From an uncultured Candidatus Melainabacteria bacterium (GTDB taxonomy: Bacteria > Cyanobacteriota > Vampirovibrionia > Gastranaerophilales > Gastranaerophilaceae): 7,106 nucleotides of DNA. Below are positions 5,565 through 7,106 of the stretch, in pieces (positions within the stretch are counted from its first letter, which is position 1; every line of letters starts with the position of its first letter). The DNA is taken from contig CAMHMW010000092.1 of NCBI GenBank assembly GCA_946186335.1, positions 1 to 7,106 of the forward strand, read 5' to 3'. The position numbers were made by a program, and so were the translations under genes. The notes under the pieces were generated by a model, which did no database searches, was not told the origin of the DNA, and saw nothing but the letters and a program-made list of their open reading frames with translations.

Positions 5565-6974
5565 TCAAAATCTGAAATATATAAACGGATTATACGTACT
5601 TGCGGCTATTGTTGCAGCTGATAAGACAAACAGGAATAACAGCCATAGATTAACCCCTGCCAATGCCCATTTATTTTTTACCTCGAGCATTTTATTAAAT
5701 ACAGGAACAGAGCATATAATTGCCGCCGCAAATATTATGATTTCCCAGCGGTCGACATAATAAGGAAGGGCATAAGCAATTTCTTCCGTTTTTATGTGCA
5801 AAATTCCAAACATATTCAGAATATATTTCCACGCATAAGCCATATTATCAGCCCTGAACATTACCCAGCCGATTACAAAAGCCAAGATGCAATAAATGTG
5901 TCTTATTCCGTTAACCCACCACGAATGCGGCTTTGAATCGTATTCTTTTATGTTGCACATCTTTTCAACAATTATAAAAAATCCGTGCCATAAACCCCAG
6001 ATTACAAAATTCCACGCAGCACCGTGCCAGATACCGGTTAAAAGAAAAACTATACCCAGATTTCTGATTGTCTTTATAAGCCCCTGTCTGTTTCCGCCAA
6101 GTGAGATATAAACATACTGTTTGAACCACGTTGACAGAGATATGTGCCATCTTCTCCAAAATTCGGTTATTGATTTTGAGATATAGGGGTAGTTGAAGTT
6201 TTCCATAAACTTAAACCCAAAAATTAAGCCAAGCCCGATTGCCATATCAGAGTATCCGCTGAAATCAAAGAACAGTTGAAAACTGTATGCAACAGACCCC
6301 AGCCACGCTATGCCATGACTAAACGTATCAGGACTCTGAACAAAGATTTTATCGGCAATAGCACCCATGGTATTTGCAATAAGCATTTTCTTTGACAATC
6401 CTATTATAAACCTCTTTACACCAAGAGAAACTTTTTCAAAATTAACTTCACGGGAGTCAATTTGTTCTGCCACATCATGATATTTCACAATAGGACCCGC
6501 TATAAGCTGCGGAAATAAACAAATGTAAAGTGCTAATTTATAAATATCTTTCTGAACTTTACATTCCCCGCGATATACATCAATAACATAAGACAACGCC
6601 TGAAATGTATAAAAAGAAATCCCGATAGGCATTACTATATTTAATGCGTTTATATGGGAATGAAAAATGTTATTACAATTATCTATTACAAAATTAAAAT
6701 ACTTGAAATAGAATAAAAAGGATAAATTCGCTATTATGGTTAGCACCAGCGCAAATTTTTTGTGTGAAGAAAATTTGTTTACAGAAATTGCACCGAAATA
6801 ATTGACCAAAATTGTCAAAAGTATTATCGCCAGATATTTCGGCTCACCCCACGCATAAAAAATTATACTGGCAATCAAAAGTATCGGATTATGCAACTCT
6901 TTTTTTGTTACAAGATACAATACCAAAACTATCGGTAAAAACATAAATACAAATGTCATTGAACTGAATAGCAT
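5565..6974 (-). CDS. MBOAT-family membrane O-acyltransferase (AlgI/PatB type)
   Basis: A 469-aa polytopic membrane protein with roughly ten or more hydrophobic helices (for example 6-22, 30-62, 74-92, 357-374, 409-425, 438-458), typical AlgI-family length and layout. The signature MBOAT region is complete: FFDFSGYSDMAIGLG (235-249), NYPYISKSITEFWRRWHISL (261-280), YISLGGNR (289-296) and LLTGIWHGAAWNFVIWGLWH (311-330). H317 is the presumed catalytic histidine, with H277 and H330 also conserved in kind. Family members carry acyl groups, usually acetyl, across the inner membrane to acylate surface polysaccharides; AlgI works with periplasmic SGNH/DHHW-type partners for alginate. No such partner is adjacent here: glgC lies downstream and a terminator lies upstream. 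The acceptor is therefore unknown. The start is supported by AAGGGG 5 nt upstream. Confidence 0.93.
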   Translation of the reverse strand: MLFSSMTFVFMFLPIVLVLYLVTKKELHNPILLIASIIFYAWGEPKYLAIILLTILVNYFGAISVNKFSSHKKFALVLTIIANLSFLFYFKYFNFVIDNCNNIFHSHINALNIVMPIGISFYTFQALSYVIDVYRGECKVQKDIYKLALYICLFPQLIAGPIVKYHDVAEQIDSREVNFEKVSLGVKRFIIGLSKKMLIANTMGAIADKIFVQSPDTFSHGIAWLGSVAYSFQLFFDFSGYSDMAIGLGLIFGFKFMENFNYPYISKSITEFWRRWHISLSTWFKQYVYISLGGNRQGLIKTIRNLGIVFLLTGIWHGAAWNFVIWGLWHGFFIIVEKMCNIKEYDSKPHSWWVNGIRHIYCILAFVIGWVMFRADNMAYAWKYILNMFGILHIKTEEIAYALPYYVDRWEIIIFAAAIICSVPVFNKMLEVKNKWALAGVNLWLLFLFVLSAATIAASTYNPFIYFRF

Positions 6975-6986
6975 TATATCCCCTTC

Positions 6987-7012
6987 TTATGATATCACTA
7001 AGGTTATCATAA
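6987..7012. promoter_or_regulatory. Perfect 8-bp dyad at the predicted start site of the acyltransferase gene
   Basis: TTATGATA (6987-6994) and TATCATAA (7005-7012) are exact reverse complements separated by 10 bp. On the minus strand the outer arm contains TATGAT (7011-7006), a 5-of-6 -10 box, which would place the start near 6999, the dyad centre. This geometry fits a repressor operator over the promoter better than an RNA hairpin, since only half the dyad would be transcribed. The -35 is weak. The alternative, a leader hairpin from an upstream promoter, remains possible. Confidence 0.4.
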
Positions 7013-7051
7013 AAACAAATTCTCATCACTAAATTTATTTGCATTTGCTGC

Positions 7052-7081
7052 AAAAAAAAGACTTATTGTATTCAATAAGTC
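7052..7081 (-). terminator. Rho-independent terminator of a leftward gene right of the window
   Basis: On the minus strand GACTTATTG (7081-7073) pairs perfectly with CAATAAGTC (7068-7060) around a 4-nt loop and is followed by eight Ts (7059-7052). The stem is 9 bp with three G-C pairs. It must close a leftward gene outside the window, and it isolates the acyltransferase gene from that neighbour. The remaining bases to the edge are too few to identify that gene. Confidence 0.8.
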
Positions 7082-7106
7082 GTTGGAAAATCAATAGGAA
7101 AAAGGG

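Noticed and set aside
1..7106. CRISPR array, tRNA, insertion sequence or toxin-antitoxin module
   Set aside because: No regularly spaced repeats, cloverleaf, transposase motif, or small toxin/antitoxin pair was seen. The two unknown genes are too large and hydrophobic for a typical toxin-antitoxin pair.

Overview
The window is AT-rich, densely packed bacterial chromosome. It shows no mobile element, phage gene, CRISPR array or RNA gene. It holds eight protein-coding genes, one cut by the left edge, with short intergenic gaps and good Shine-Dalgarno sequences. The taxonomic guess is inference only: a ketol-acid reductoisomerase, a small sigma/anti-sigma pair, GlgC and an AlgI-type acyltransferase, together with two unrecognised hydrophobic proteins, would suit a gut-type low-GC lineage such as Gastranaerophilales/Vampirovibrionia. 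No ribosomal RNA or marker gene is present to confirm this.

Layout. At the left, ilvC (branched-chain amino acid synthesis) and a partial YhaM-like OB-fold/HD exoribonuclease read leftward as a tight pair. A 163-bp divergent region follows. It carries promoter candidates for both sides, and on the ilvC strand a 19-codon ORF beginning Met-Leu-Val-Ile-Leu whose following codons lie in a terminator-like hairpin, a possible attenuator. To the right, a sigma-70-family sigma factor and a membrane-anchored zinc-type anti-sigma factor read rightward as a coupled pair. Their 3' end overlaps, tail to tail, a leftward pair of overlapping unknown genes (218 and 220 aa) that look like distant paralogs. 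In front of that pair sits a CRP-like dyad, about 42 bp upstream of the start site predicted from a plausible -10 box.

In the right half, glgC (ADP-glucose synthesis for glycogen) reads leftward and ends in a clear hairpin terminator. Upstream of it, also leftward, is an AlgI-family MBOAT O-acyltransferase with a perfect 8-bp dyad centred on its predicted start site. A strong intrinsic terminator at the right edge closes a leftward gene outside the window.

The two metabolic genes (ilvC, glgC) and the acyltransferase are ordinary families. The less ordinary content is the unknown gene pair with its CRP-like site, the anti-sigma factor with a second zinc-less domain copy and no external sensor, and the leader candidate in front of ilvC. 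I do not see a clearly new multi-gene defence or mobile system here.
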